Positions 11,322 through 20,823 of a stretch of DNA of 62,313 nucleotides are shown in pieces. How positions within the stretch are numbered: the first letter of the stretch is position 1; each line of letters opens with the position of its first letter. Origin of the DNA: Vibrio sp. 10N.261.55.A7 (GTDB lineage Bacteria; Pseudomonadota; Gammaproteobacteria; Enterobacterales; Vibrionaceae); contig NZ_MCWZ01000284.1 of assembly GCF_002877365.1 (NCBI RefSeq), positions 12,974 to 75,286 on the forward strand, read 5' to 3'. The translations under genes and the position numbers were made by a program. The notes below the pieces were generated by a model. That model was not told the DNA's origin and ran no database searches. It was given only the letters and a program-made list of their open reading frames with translations.

Positions 11322-12512
11322 TTATAAAACGGCTGCGATGCCTTTACATAACGGGCCCATATTCGACTTCGTCATTCCGGCTACACTGATACGGCCTGAG
11401 CCTACGATGTAAATACCAAACTCTTCTTTAAGACGTGTAACTTGCTCTTTAGAAAGACCAGAGAAAGAGAACATGCCATTTTGACGTTCAATGAAGCTAA
11501 AGTCTGCGTTAACACCTTCTGATTTAAGTGTCGCAACAAATAGCTCTCGCATCTCTTGAATACGATCGCGCATTTCAGCTACTTCAGCTTCCCATTCAGC
11601 TCTAAGCCCAGCATCGTTTAGAATGTGAGTCACAACTGCACTGCCGTGCGCTGGTGGGTTTGAGTAGATTGAACGAATGATCGCTTTCACTTGTGAGAAG
11701 GCAGTCGTTGCGACTTCTTCAGATTCAGCGACTAAAGTAAACGCACCAACACGTTCATTGTACAGACCAAAGTTTTTAGAGAATGAGCTCGCAACTAGGA
11801 TTTCTTTACAGTATTTCGCAAAGGTACGTAGGCCGATAGCGTCTTCTTCTACGCCAGAAGCAAAGCCTTGGTAAGCGAAGTCAAACATTGGTAGTAGGCC
11901 TTTGTCTGCTACTAGCTTTGCAAGTGTTTCCCATTCTTGAGCTGTTGGATCAATGCCCGTTGGGTTGTGACAGCATCCATGAAGCAAGACAACATCACCT
12001 TCAGAGGCTGTGCTTAAATCGGCAAGCATTGCATCAAAATCTTTGTCTTTAGTTTCTGCGTTGTAGTAGCCGTACTGAGCGGTTTTGATACCTGCGGCCG
12101 CAAAGACACCATTGTGGTTAGCCCACGTTGGATTACTGATCCAGATTTTCACGTCGCCCAATTGGCGCTTAATAAACTCACCAGCAACGCGTAAAGCACC
12201 AGTACCACCAGGAGCTTGAGCTGTTTTAGCCAGTTTGTTAGCAACAATTTCAGAATCATCACCAAAAAGAAGCTTTTGTACCGCAACACCGTATTCAGCG
12301 GTTCCCTCAATGGTCAGGTAAGATTTTGTTTTTTCATTTTCTAGCAGCGCGGCTTCTGCCTTTTTAACAGTCGCAAGAACCGGTGTTTCGCCATTTTCAT
12401 TTTTGTAAATACCAACGCCTAAGTTGATTTTTTCAGCGCGGGCATCTTTCTTAAACTCTTCAGTTAGGCCTAAGATAGGATCAGCAGGGGCTGCGAGAAC
12501 TTTTTCAAACAT
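11322..12512 (-). CDS. aspC: aromatic/aspartate aminotransferase
   Basis: PLP-dependent transaminase interconverting aspartate and oxaloacetate with glutamate/2-oxoglutarate; relatives also act on aromatic amino acids. The 396-residue protein from [15 protein letters not shown] matches E. coli AspC in length and along its whole sequence, including [21 protein letters not shown] and the PLP-lysine segment [15 protein letters not shown]. The frame is open 28 codons further upstream, but the family start is the internal ATG. AspC versus TyrB cannot be fully separated by eye. Confidence 0.94.
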   Translation of the reverse strand: MFEKVLAAPADPILGLTEEFKKDARAEKINLGVGIYKNENGETPVLATVKKAEAALLENEKTKSYLTIEGTAEYGVAVQKLLFGDDSEIVANKLAKTAQAPGGTGALRVAGEFIKRQLGDVKIWISNPTWANHNGVFAAAGIKTAQYGYYNAETKDKDFDAMLADLSTASEGDVVLLHGCCHNPTGIDPTAQEWETLAKLVADKGLLPMFDFAYQGFASGVEEDAIGLRTFAKYCKEILVASSFSKNFGLYNERVGAFTLVAESEEVATTAFSQVKAIIRSIYSNPPAHGSAVVTHILNDAGLRAEWEAEVAEMRDRIQEMRELFVATLKSEGVNADFSFIERQNGMFSFSGLSKEQVTRLKEEFGIYIVGSGRISVAGMTKSNMGPLCKGIAAVL

Positions 12513-12738
12513 AATCTTCATCCGTGTGTAATTGAGGGTGAGTTTTCTAACTTCCTCATTTATACCTTTGTGCGCCTTTTGAAACAACCGAAACAAAACA
12601 GAAAACTACAAAAAAATTCTCGCTGTTAAAGATTTTTGCATGAGATCGTTATTTTCAGCCGCTTATAGGGTGGAAAAGGGATGATATTAGCCTATTAGTT
12701 TGTGTTCTAACCTTGGCGAGCCATTACAACGACAAGTG

Positions 12739-14184
12739 TTAATCCTGATAGTGTGATGCTATTTCAACGAACCGTTCTTCCACCGCAAGAAATGTATCGA
12801 CAAGCAGTGGATCAAAGTGACTTCCTTTTCCGTCTAATATGATGCTGCGAGCTTTTTCATGGCTAAAAGCTTCTTTATAAACGCGCTTAGAAATCAAGGC
12901 ATCATACACGTCTGCAAGCGCCATTAAGCGACCAGACAATGGAATATCATCACCTGAAAGTTTGTTTGGATAACCACTGCCATCCCACTTCTCGTGGTGG
13001 GAAAGAGAGATCTCTTTGGCAATCTCTAAAAAGGAACTGGTTCCTAGTTGTTTTTCTGCCATAGAAAGGGCTTTAGCACCAATTTCTGGGTGTTGCTTCA
13101 TCACCTCAAACTCTTCGTCGGTCAATTTCCCTGGTTTGAGCAGTACGCTGTCTGGAACACCCACTTTTCCTACGTCGTGGAGTGGGGCAGATTTGTACAG
13201 TAGCTCAATGTAGCTTGGTGTGAGGAGCTGCTGGTAGCGTTCACTTTTACTCAGTTCATTCGCCAGTACGCGAATATACTCTTGGGTGCGAAGGATATGT
13301 GCGCCCGTTTCATTGTCTCGAGACTCTGCAAGTGCTGATAAGCTTAGAATTGCCACGTCACGAGTTCGTTTTACTTCATCTTGAGAGGATTGAAGACTGT
13401 CGAGCATTTTATTGGTGAGTGAGGCCATAGAACCCAGTTCATTGTGCTCGAAAATAGGCAGTCGCTTATGGGCATGCCCTTGGGTCACTTCCATTAACGC
13501 ACATTCTTGGCTCAACAGAACCTTCTTCATTAATCGAGTCCATAAAATCAATATACTTCCCGCGTAAGCACCAAGTACGCATGTGATATAGATAAATTCC
13601 TTGATAACACTAATCGAACCACTGCCATCAAGCACGCGGGCAGGGTTATGCTCTAGCCAATAGATGTCTTTTACTGCCACCATTGTGAGCATGGTGGTTA
13701 AGGTGACTAAAAGCAGCGCCATCATCATGATCATCTGTTTCACTAACGACTGACGCTGGCTTGATAACACTCCGTCATCAACCTGATGTTCTCTTAGGGA
13801 AAATAGATGAAGTTTGGCGTCTAACTGTAAGATGGTGCCAGTAAAAAATCCGAACAAGGCCATACCGATTAGAACCTTGACGTTACTCTCCAGCGGGAAT
13901 TCATAGCTCATGTTGTAATAGAGAGCGAGCGGAAGGCTAAATATGAAGAACAATCCGGTATCGAGTGAGATGAAATCATTCGGACGCGAATCGGTCTCTT
14001 TCGACGACACCCAGTGTCTAGCTATGATAAGAAGCAAAAAGGTGATGCCCACGTGAGTGAAAATTTCAAATGCGCTGAGTGTTTCCATGAAAGGACATAC
14101 TCGTCCCCCATAGAGCGCAAACACTACAGCAGCGATCGCGTAGAGTTTGATTGTTTTAGATACATTGTAATGAAAGTTAGTCAT
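12739..14184 (-). CDS. membrane HD-GYP cyclic-di-GMP phosphodiesterase
   Basis: Predicted to hydrolyse cyclic-di-GMP. 481 residues: about six membrane helices in the N-terminal half, a short HAMP-like/coiled linker, then an HD-GYP domain. Motifs seen: the ETGAHILRT helix, HDVGKVGVPD (metal-binding HD), HHEKWDGSGYP (GYP loop) and LADVYDAL. The internal ATG is chosen because it follows AAGGTTCAGG, while the upstream GTG has no ribosome site. Divergent from a membrane GGDEF gene, which suggests a synthesis/breakdown pair. Confidence 0.9.
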   Translation of the reverse strand: MTNFHYNVSKTIKLYAIAAVVFALYGGRVCPFMETLSAFEIFTHVGITFLLLIIARHWVSSKETDSRPNDFISLDTGLFFIFSLPLALYYNMSYEFPLESNVKVLIGMALFGFFTGTILQLDAKLHLFSLREHQVDDGVLSSQRQSLVKQMIMMMALLLVTLTTMLTMVAVKDIYWLEHNPARVLDGSGSISVIKEFIYITCVLGAYAGSILILWTRLMKKVLLSQECALMEVTQGHAHKRLPIFEHNELGSMASLTNKMLDSLQSSQDEVKRTRDVAILSLSALAESRDNETGAHILRTQEYIRVLANELSKSERYQQLLTPSYIELLYKSAPLHDVGKVGVPDSVLLKPGKLTDEEFEVMKQHPEIGAKALSMAEKQLGTSSFLEIAKEISLSHHEKWDGSGYPNKLSGDDIPLSGRLMALADVYDALISKRVYKEAFSHEKARSIILDGKGSHFDPLLVDTFLAVEERFVEIASHYQD

Positions 14185-14546
14185 AGCCAGCCTGAACCTT
14201 ATTGCATTGTTTATGCGCTTATTATTAGTATTTCGTCGTGGATTTTCGATCACTCAATTAGACCGAGCGACTACGTAAATGATTTCAATTCACATTTATA
14301 AATATACGTTATCTTTTGAGACAGTTAGAAAAAATGAATCTTTATTAAGAGGTTAGTACATTTAGTGTTCTTGATAGCAATGTTGCGTATATGTTGATAA
14401 CTGTGAGTTGATACCGAGTGATGTACTGCTAATAATGTTAATATCGTTCCAAATAATATACCAATAATTGATAAGTATCTAAGTTAAACAGTGTGCCTAT
14501 CACGGATTTTTTAATATCAACATCATGAGCAGTAGAGACAGACATA
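14185..14546. other. 362-bp divergent promoter region
   Basis: Lies between the HD-GYP (minus) and GGDEF (plus) genes and should carry both promoters. AT-rich; I see no clear consensus boxes, riboswitch or hairpin. Confidence 0.45.
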
Positions 14547-15641
14547 GTGCCCCTGAAGACACATAATTTTATTGCAGAAAAGCTAGTTGAAGTGGTTGAG
14601 GATAAACATCGCCGCCAACGAATGATGGTGAACACTTTTACCGCGATTGGCTTGATATTCTTATTCTCGTTTAGCTTTTACAATTTCAGTATGCAGAACG
14701 ATCTCCTTGGTACAACCTTGTTCTTTTTTTCGTTGGCATCGCTTGGCAATATTTATGTGATGAATCGATGGAGAAGTGCAGGGCTGGTTGGATTGACCAC
14801 CATCATTTACACGCTGAGTCTCTACTTAGTGATTTCAGGTGGACATGAGAACACCGGCACGTTATGGATTTATCTGTTGGCTGCGATCAGTATCTTCATT
14901 AACCCGTTTCGCCAAGGCTTAGCGTTGAGCATTACGTTTGTTATTACTTTGTTCATTATTCTAACGAATAATTGGGTGATAGCTGAATACAGCGATGTGG
15001 TGAAAATTCGTTTTGTGATTACGTTATTTGCGCTTAGTGTGATGTGCCACATTCTTATCTATTTTCAAAGCAAAGCCGATGACTACATCTTGAAAATGCA
15101 TGAAGAAGATATCCATAAATTGGCGTACTTTGATGGCCTGACTCAACTGGCAAACCGTTCGACATTTCGCTCTAACTTAGAGCGTACAATGAATCTAAAT
15201 GAAATAAGGCGTTCGGCACTGATCTATATCGATCTTGATAATTTCAAAAACATAAATGATGAATACGGTCATGATCAGGGTGACAGCGTACTCTCTGATT
15301 TTGGTTTTGGCCTAAAACAACTCGCAAAAAAGCATATCGGTGATGAACTAGGAAAATACGATGTGGCACGTTTAGGGGGCGATGAATTTGCGGTATTTGT
15401 CGGCGATGTGCCCGAAGAAGACCAACGAGCCATAGCCTTAGCGCATGATGTTTTAGCGCTCTTCGAAGACGATAAAATAGAAAGCTTAAAAGGACTCTCA
15501 CACTCTGTGTCGGCGAGCATAGGCGTCGTATTTACCTCTACTAAAGAGGCTAATCTACACGACAGTTTGAAGTTGGCTGATAAAGCCATGTACCAGGCGA
15601 AGAAAGCTAATAAAGGTCAGGTACGAATATTGGAGGCGTAG
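14547..15641 (+). CDS. membrane diguanylate cyclase
   Basis: 364 residues. Five or six membrane helices (about 28-170) form a compact membrane sensor, followed by a linker helix and a GGDEF domain (about 185-362) with GGDEF at 277-281 and LDNFKNINDEYGHDQGD upstream. The RxxD inhibition site is absent. The start is a GTG with only a weak GAGAC upstream; an in-frame ATG pair near codon 26 is an alternative. Product is cyclic-di-GMP; the signal is unknown. Confidence 0.88.
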   Translation: MPLKTHNFIAEKLVEVVEDKHRRQRMMVNTFTAIGLIFLFSFSFYNFSMQNDLLGTTLFFFSLASLGNIYVMNRWRSAGLVGLTTIIYTLSLYLVISGGHENTGTLWIYLLAAISIFINPFRQGLALSITFVITLFIILTNNWVIAEYSDVVKIRFVITLFALSVMCHILIYFQSKADDYILKMHEEDIHKLAYFDGLTQLANRSTFRSNLERTMNLNEIRRSALIYIDLDNFKNINDEYGHDQGDSVLSDFGFGLKQLAKKHIGDELGKYDVARLGGDEFAVFVGDVPEEDQRAIALAHDVLALFEDDKIESLKGLSHSVSASIGVVFTSTKEANLHDSLKLADKAMYQAKKANKGQVRILEA

Positions 15642-15693
15642 AATCGAGAGAATGGCTGCCAGAGCTATAGTTCGATTCTCGCTAATCGGATAC

Positions 15694-15732
15694 AAAAAAG
15701 CCGGACATCGCTGAGTGATGTCCGGCTTTTTT
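15694..15732. terminator. bidirectional terminator between GGDEF gene and asnS
   Basis: 16-bp perfect stem (15694-15709 with 15717-15732), 7-nt loop, A-run on one side and T-run on the other; works for both convergent genes. Confidence 0.92.
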
Positions 15733-15749
15733 GTTACTATCAGACTGAC

Positions 15750-17150
15750 TTAGAAGTTTGCAGAGCGTGGTGTACGTGGGAATGGAATCACGTCACGAAC
15801 GTTGCCCATACCTGTTACGTAAGACACTAGACGCTCGAAACCAAGACCGAAACCAGCGTGTGGCACTGTGCCGTATTTACGCAGATCGCGGTACCAGCTC
15901 ATGTGCTCAGGGTCGATACCCATAGCAATCATGCGCTCGTCTAGAATGTCTAAACGCTCTTCACGTTGTGCACCACCGATAATTTCACCGATGCCTGGCG
16001 CTAGAACGTCCATTGCTGCCACTGTTTTGCCGTCATCGTTTAAGCGCATGTAGAAAGCTTTGATGTCTTTCGGGTAGTTCTTAACGATAACAGGCGCTTT
16101 AAAGTGTTCTTCAGCTAGGTAACGCTCATGCTCAGAAGACATGTCGATGCCCCACTCAACGTCAAACTCAAATTTCTTACCAGAGTCTAGTAGGATTTGG
16201 ATTGCGTCAGTGTAGTCAACTTGTGCGAAATCAGCATCAACGAATTGCTCTAGGCGAGTGATAGCTTGCTTATCGATGCGTTGTGCAAAGAACTCAAGAT
16301 CATCACGGCGCTCTTCAAGAACCGCAGCGAACACGTACTTAAGCATGTCTTCAGCCAGTTTTGCTGCGTCATCAAGATCAGCGAAAGCAATCTCAGGCTC
16401 AACCATCCAGAATTCCGCTAGGTGGCGACTGGTGTTTGAGTTTTCAGCACGGAACGTAGGACCGAACGTGTAAACCTTGCTTAGTGCACAAGCGTACGCT
16501 TCAGCATTCAGTTGGCCAGATACTGTTAGGAACGTCTCTTTGCCGAAGAAATCTTCGTTGAAATCAACTTTGCCTTCTTCAGTGCGAGGTAGGTTTTCCA
16601 TGTCTAGCGTAGAAACACGGAACATTTCACCAGCGCCTTCTGCATCCGATGCAGTGATAAGCGGAGCTGACGTCCAGAAGAAACCTTGCTCGTGATAGAA
16701 GCGGTGAATCGCTTGAGATAGACAGTTACGTACACGTGCCACTGCGCCAATTACGTTAGTGCGTGGGCGTAGGTGCGCAACTTCACGAAGGTATTCGATA
16801 GAGTGACGTGTCTTAGCCATTGGGTAAGTGTCAGCGTCTTCTACCATGCCAACTACTTTTACGTCAGTAGCTGCAAGTTCAAAGTCTTGACCTTTCGCAG
16901 GAGACTCAACAATCTTGCCAGTTACTTCAACAGAGCAGCCAGTCGTTAGCTTTAATACTTCGTCTTCGTAATTATTAAGATTATTAGGGACCACGGCCTG
17001 AATCGGGTCGAAACAAGAGCCGTCATAAATGGCAAGGAAAGAGATTCCAGCTTTGGAATCACGACGTGAACGGATCCAGCCGCGAACAGTAACTTCACTG
17101 TCTACCGCTAGCTTGCCGCCAAGTACGTCTGTTACAGGCGCGTAAGTCAT
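15750..17150 (-). CDS. asnS: asparagine-tRNA ligase
   Basis: Charges tRNA-Asn with asparagine. The 466-residue class II synthetase equals E. coli AsnS in length and is closely similar throughout: OB-fold anticodon-binding domain (about 15-100), then the catalytic core with [16 protein letters not shown] (motif 2 region) and [14 protein letters not shown] (motif 3). The start [13 protein letters not shown] is the family start; the frame is open 11 codons further. Confidence 0.97.
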   Translation of the reverse strand: MTYAPVTDVLGGKLAVDSEVTVRGWIRSRRDSKAGISFLAIYDGSCFDPIQAVVPNNLNNYEDEVLKLTTGCSVEVTGKIVESPAKGQDFELAATDVKVVGMVEDADTYPMAKTRHSIEYLREVAHLRPRTNVIGAVARVRNCLSQAIHRFYHEQGFFWTSAPLITASDAEGAGEMFRVSTLDMENLPRTEEGKVDFNEDFFGKETFLTVSGQLNAEAYACALSKVYTFGPTFRAENSNTSRHLAEFWMVEPEIAFADLDDAAKLAEDMLKYVFAAVLEERRDDLEFFAQRIDKQAITRLEQFVDADFAQVDYTDAIQILLDSGKKFEFDVEWGIDMSSEHERYLAEEHFKAPVIVKNYPKDIKAFYMRLNDDGKTVAAMDVLAPGIGEIIGGAQREERLDILDERMIAMGIDPEHMSWYRDLRKYGTVPHAGFGLGFERLVSYVTGMGNVRDVIPFPRTPRSANF

Positions 17151-17347
17151 GTTGATTTCATTCTCCATTGAGGGATAAATCACCTAGCGTCTCGTATCGA
17201 CGTGTACCTTATTGATAAAAAGGAAACAGTGTTCGAACGGGTGCACTAGGCTAGTTAATACATTTTTAATTCGATAGGACATATTACCTGTCATATCGTT
17301 AGCTTCAACCTTTATTCGCCTCTAGTTGGTGAATATTCCACCATTCA

Positions 17348-18964
17348 TTACGATTTCTTCCCCGAAAGGGTAAATTGGTTAAGTAATGCTTCTAATTTCT
17401 CAGATAATTGCTCTAGATTGATGCTGATTTCACGGGTTTGAGTTGCCGAGCTCGATGTATCATCTGAGTGACGAGTGATGACCTCTATCTTGCCTTGAAT
17501 CTCGTGGTTTAGTTGGGTCGATACCTGACTTTGTTGTTCGATGCTGCTTGCATGATTAAGCGCTTGCTCCATCTCAGTCACGACGTCGCTCATTGCTCTC
17601 GACAGGGTTTCTATTACAACTGAACGCTCTTGGGCTTGTTCACATACGGTATCAACCGATTGCAGAGAGCCTTCGCTGTTTTCTTGCAGTTGAGTGATGA
17701 TGGTTTCAATATTCCCTGTCGCTTCTGAAGTTCGGCTTGCGAGCTGTCTGACTTCATCCGCAACCACGGCAAAGCCTCGCCCTTGTTCACCCGCACGTGC
17801 AGCTTCAATTGCTGCATTTAATGCCAGTAGATTGGTTTGATCGGCAATGCCTTTGATGACCGCGAGAATACTCGATACTTCATTGGTTTGGTTATTGAGT
17901 TGTAAAATGGTCGTTTTTACCCCTTCGATGTCACCGACCAGATCTTTAACGCCTTCACTCGCTTGATGAGCTTGGGTCGCGCTGTCTTGAGCGATCGTCG
18001 TCGTATGCTTGATCAGCGCCGACGCGTCGGCAGTCGCTTGCTCGACCTGATTCTGTTGAGCTTGCATTTGTTCTATGTTCGATTGAACGTCAGATGTTTC
18101 CTGCTGTTGGTTATTCGCCGCGTGATCGGTGATTTTAGCGACATCTGTAAGGGTCGTTGCGGAATCTGCCAGATGATGCGATGTCTCTTGGACCTTGCTT
18201 AAACTCTCGCTCACTGTACTCATGAACGAGTCTATGGCGTTCGATAAATGACCGATTTCGTCTTGGTTTTTGGTGTTCATGCGTTGCGAAAGATCCTTAG
18301 TTTGGCTAACGGATTGCATGAATTGAGAGGTTTGTTGAATCGGTCGTACGATGATCTTTCGAATCACGAAAAGTGTAATAAGAAAACCGATAAACGAGAT
18401 GAGTGCGGTAATACCGACAACAAAGAGCGTTTGGTTATTGATGAGGCTATTGACGCTGCTGAGGTTGTATTCAAGACGAATTGCGCCAAGGACTTCTCCC
18501 TCAGGTGCCAAATGGCAAGCTACGCAATTGGTTCCACGATAGTTTTCACTTGATTTCATCGGCATCGCGACAACAATACCTTTTCCCCATTCTCCAGAGA
18601 ATGGCTCAATAACCGTTTCTCCAGCAAGCGCTCTATGGTCTATGTCATCAGTCGGTTTTTGGTTGGGTTGACCTTCACCATAAATTTTGTTGACGGCTTC
18701 AGCACGCAGTACTTTTACGTTTTCAATGCCATCTTGAGCGAGCGCTTTCTCTCGCAACGTTTCTTTCTGAGCCATGGTTCCAGTGAGCATCATCATATTC
18801 AGGCTGTCGAAGTAGTTGCTGGCTTTATCGTGCAACTGTTCGCTCAAAACCGAATTGACGAGGCTTCTTTGCTGAAAGTACTGATAGGAAGTGGACACCG
18901 TTAAGACAAGCGCTGAAACGGAAATTAATGTGATGAGAAGTTTAAAGCTGACGGATAGTTTCAT
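17348..18964 (-). CDS. methyl-accepting chemotaxis protein with CxxCH haem-c sensor domain
   Basis: 538-residue chemoreceptor. Order: membrane segment (about 8-26), periplasmic sensor (about 30-178) with NCVACH at 146-151 (Cys147, Cys150, His151), second membrane segment (about 180-202), HAMP (about 203-255), signalling domain with [20 protein letters not shown]. The CxxCH motif in an exported region is the attachment site for c-type haem, and the surroundings resemble DUF3365/Tll0287-like haem sensors. This points to sensing redox state, oxygen or NO (inference). Probably single-gene transcript. Confidence 0.9.
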   Translation of the reverse strand: MKLSVSFKLLITLISVSALVLTVSTSYQYFQQRSLVNSVLSEQLHDKASNYFDSLNMMMLTGTMAQKETLREKALAQDGIENVKVLRAEAVNKIYGEGQPNQKPTDDIDHRALAGETVIEPFSGEWGKGIVVAMPMKSSENYRGTNCVACHLAPEGEVLGAIRLEYNLSSVNSLINNQTLFVVGITALISFIGFLITLFVIRKIIVRPIQQTSQFMQSVSQTKDLSQRMNTKNQDEIGHLSNAIDSFMSTVSESLSKVQETSHHLADSATTLTDVAKITDHAANNQQQETSDVQSNIEQMQAQQNQVEQATADASALIKHTTTIAQDSATQAHQASEGVKDLVGDIEGVKTTILQLNNQTNEVSSILAVIKGIADQTNLLALNAAIEAARAGEQGRGFAVVADEVRQLASRTSEATGNIETIITQLQENSEGSLQSVDTVCEQAQERSVVIETLSRAMSDVVTEMEQALNHASSIEQQSQVSTQLNHEIQGKIEVITRHSDDTSSSATQTREISINLEQLSEKLEALLNQFTLSGKKS

Positions 18965-19274
18965 GATGTTTTTATTGTTTTGGGCTGACGTCGTTAATAT
19001 ACCCCTATTAAAGTAGGGTTAATATAATGAATATCTTGTTGGTGTGATATGTCGCATGAGGTTTCGTTGTAAATGTGATGTGAATGCGTGGTGTTTTCCG
19101 TGTGACGTTCTGACATTGCTCTGACTTACCGGTGTTCACTTTTAAGAATTCGTTTGGCCTAAAATTGTACTCAGTCTTTGATTCCGTCAATCAATGGCTT
19201 TTCTATCAACTAAACTTGTCACAGTGAGGGGAATTCCTTACTATTGCGCGTCTTTAAAAACGTCGAGAATGAAA
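18965..19274. other. 310-bp divergent intergenic region
   Basis: Between the haem-motif chemoreceptor and queD. Holds both promoters. I see no preQ1-type riboswitch upstream of queD and no convincing FNR or other operator. Confidence 0.4.
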
Positions 19275-19640
19275 ATGAAAGCCGAATTATACAAAGAGTT
19301 TATGTTTGAAGCTGCTCACCACTTACCGCATGTTCCTGAAGGACATAAGTGTGGTCGTCTTCATGGGCACTCTTTCATGGTTCGTCTTTATGTTGAAGGT
19401 GAGGTTGACCCTCATACGGGATGGGTTGTCGATTTCTCTGAAATCAAAGCGGCATTCAAGCCGATATACGACCGCTTAGATCACTACTACCTCAACGATA
19501 TCAAAGGCCTTGAGAACCCAACTAGCGAAGTATTGGCAAAATGGATTTGGAATGAATTGAAACCAAGCCTGTCTTTATTGAGCAAAGTTGAAATTAAAGA
19601 AACGTGTACCGCAGGTTGTATTTATGTGGGTGAGCGCTAA
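19275..19640 (+). CDS. queD: 6-carboxytetrahydropterin synthase
   Basis: Second step of queuosine/preQ0 synthesis: converts 7,8-dihydroneopterin triphosphate to 6-carboxytetrahydropterin. 121 residues, as in E. coli QueD, with the zinc-binding histidines in FEAAHHLP and GRLHGHSF, the catalytic segment CGRLHGH, and the terminal ETCTAGCIY. The frame is open 27 codons upstream without family similarity; the second of two close ATGs fits the family and has GAGAA upstream. Confidence 0.93.
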   Translation: MKAELYKEFMFEAAHHLPHVPEGHKCGRLHGHSFMVRLYVEGEVDPHTGWVVDFSEIKAAFKPIYDRLDHYYLNDIKGLENPTSEVLAKWIWNELKPSLSLLSKVEIKETCTAGCIYVGER

Positions 19641-19663
19641 ATTCAACCAATCAATATCAATGA

Positions 19664-19690
19664 GAAGCGAAGTTTAACTTCGCTTTTTTT
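19664..19690 (+). terminator. terminator after queD
   Basis: AAGCGAAG / CTTCGCTT stem with a very short loop followed by a run of seven T. Confidence 0.88.
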
Positions 19691-19751
19691 ATGCCTAAAA
19701 AACAATGCTAGTATGGATGGCGTTATTCGATCTAAAAGGGACAATGGATTT

Positions 19752-20417
19752 ATGGCAGCGCGCATTTCAATGGTCATTCAGTGCATTTTGGCGGTTTCAA
19801 TTTTTTACCTAGGCTATAGCATTCACTCGTTTACTTCCAAGGTAGGGGAGGTGGTCGATAAATATCCGCAAATGATCACCGACATTGGCGATTTAACGGA
19901 GAAGCTTGAAATCAAAGAGTGGTTGCAGTTTGCTGATCATTTGGAGTCAATGGTTCCACTAGTTATCGGTACCGTTAACGAGGTTAACCAAACCTTGGTT
20001 GATGTGAATAGTACGGTGGAGTCAATTGATCAAAAAATACCCGTCATCGTTTCAGAAATTACCGCGTATCGTGAGCAAACGATCCCTTCGGCGTTGATAG
20101 AGATGGAGCTGTACCGTACTCAAGCTATTCCCCAAACCGTCGCCGAACTAGAGCGTTATCGTGTGGATGTCATACCGCCTGTGCTTGTTGAAACTGAGGC
20201 GTATCGAACAACGGTGATCCCAGCCGTAGTCAGTGAATCCGCCCATTTACGAAGTGACATTCCACCAATGCTAGCCAAGGCAGACCTTATTGTCGATAAA
20301 ACGCAGCAAATAGCGGCAGAGGCCACTCAAGGTGCGGTGAAAGGGGTTGTATTATCACCCATTAACCTGCTTCGAGACGCTAGTAATGAGCTTAAGCTGA
20401 AAGTTCAACCTGAATAG
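19752..20417 (+). CDS. membrane-anchored protein with 15-residue tandem repeats
   Basis: I do not recognise the family. About 221 residues: one N-terminal membrane helix (about 5-25), then a long helical, probably coiled-coil region with spaced valines and isoleucines, then four full and one partial 15-residue repeats of the form YRxxxIPxxxxExEx (residues about 106-178), and an Ala-rich end. It resembles rod-like membrane-tethered proteins that hold a spacing in the periplasm or cytoplasm (inference). The ATG at 19752 has AAGGGA about 10 nt upstream; an upstream ATG at 19713 is in the terminator tail and less likely. Confidence 0.7.
   Translation: MAARISMVIQCILAVSIFYLGYSIHSFTSKVGEVVDKYPQMITDIGDLTEKLEIKEWLQFADHLESMVPLVIGTVNEVNQTLVDVNSTVESIDQKIPVIVSEITAYREQTIPSALIEMELYRTQAIPQTVAELERYRVDVIPPVLVETEAYRTTVIPAVVSESAHLRSDIPPMLAKADLIVDKTQQIAAEATQGAVKGVVLSPINLLRDASNELKLKVQPE
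20067..20291 (+). repeat. five 45-bp coding repeats
   Basis: Codons for YREQTIPSALIEMEL, YRTQAIPQTVAELER, YRVDVIPPVLVETEA, YRTTVIPAVVSESAH and a degenerate LRSDIPPML unit follow each other with an exact 45-base period (20067, 20112, 20157, 20202, 20247). The DNA has diverged more than the protein pattern, so the repeat is old and kept by selection. Confidence 0.75.
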
Positions 20418-20485
20418 ATTCGACGATTATTTAGCATGATCGTCAGTTAATCGTTGCAATACGAAGCTCAATAGATAAGATTGAT

Positions 20486-20506
20486 CCACCTCTAAATCTG
20501 AGGTGG
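20486..20506. other. hairpin without T-run
   Basis: CCACCTC and GAGGTGG are perfect 7-bp arms around a 7-nt loop, 70 bp past the repeat-protein stop codon. No T-run follows on either strand, so it is not a standard terminator. Confidence 0.35.
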
Positions 20507-20563
20507 GTTAGCGTAAGGACAGCTAATTTCAAATACAACGGATGTCACTTATTGGATCAATAA

Positions 20564-20755
20564 ATGAAATTCAAGATTACCGCACCAATCATCGAACCAA
20601 CAGAAGGTTCACCACATAACGCGCTTCCACTTAGCCATCACCAAACCTCTTATGTCTCTTCCTTTCTAAGCCCGTGGCTTCTTGCTGTGTCTACTCCATT
20701 TTATTGGATCTCTGCACGTCAGTTCTCGTCGTTTCAAGCGCACTTTTCGTATTGA
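20564..20755 (+). CDS. doubtful 63-codon ORF, possibly frameshifted
   Basis: Starts MKFKITAPIIEPTEG with GGATC 8 nt upstream. It contains an apolar stretch and ends QAHFSY. In the next frame, an equally protein-like tail (RRFKRTFRIDGQTSID and on to LNQILSA) continues to a stop at 20817-20819, so the ORF may be a broken or frameshifted longer gene of about 85 codons. I do not recognise either part. It could also be noise in the leader of the permease gene. Confidence 0.3.
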   Translation: MKFKITAPIIEPTEGSPHNALPLSHHQTSYVSSFLSPWLLAVSTPFYWISARQFSSFQAHFSY

Positions 20756-20823
20756 TGGTCAAACGTCTATTGACTCAATACAACTCTCTGAAAATCTCAA
20801 TCAAATTTTAAGTGCTTGAAAAT

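Noticed and set aside
19160..19274. possible preQ1 riboswitch upstream of queD
   Set aside because: I looked for the short preQ1 aptamer pattern and its A-rich tail; neither is present.
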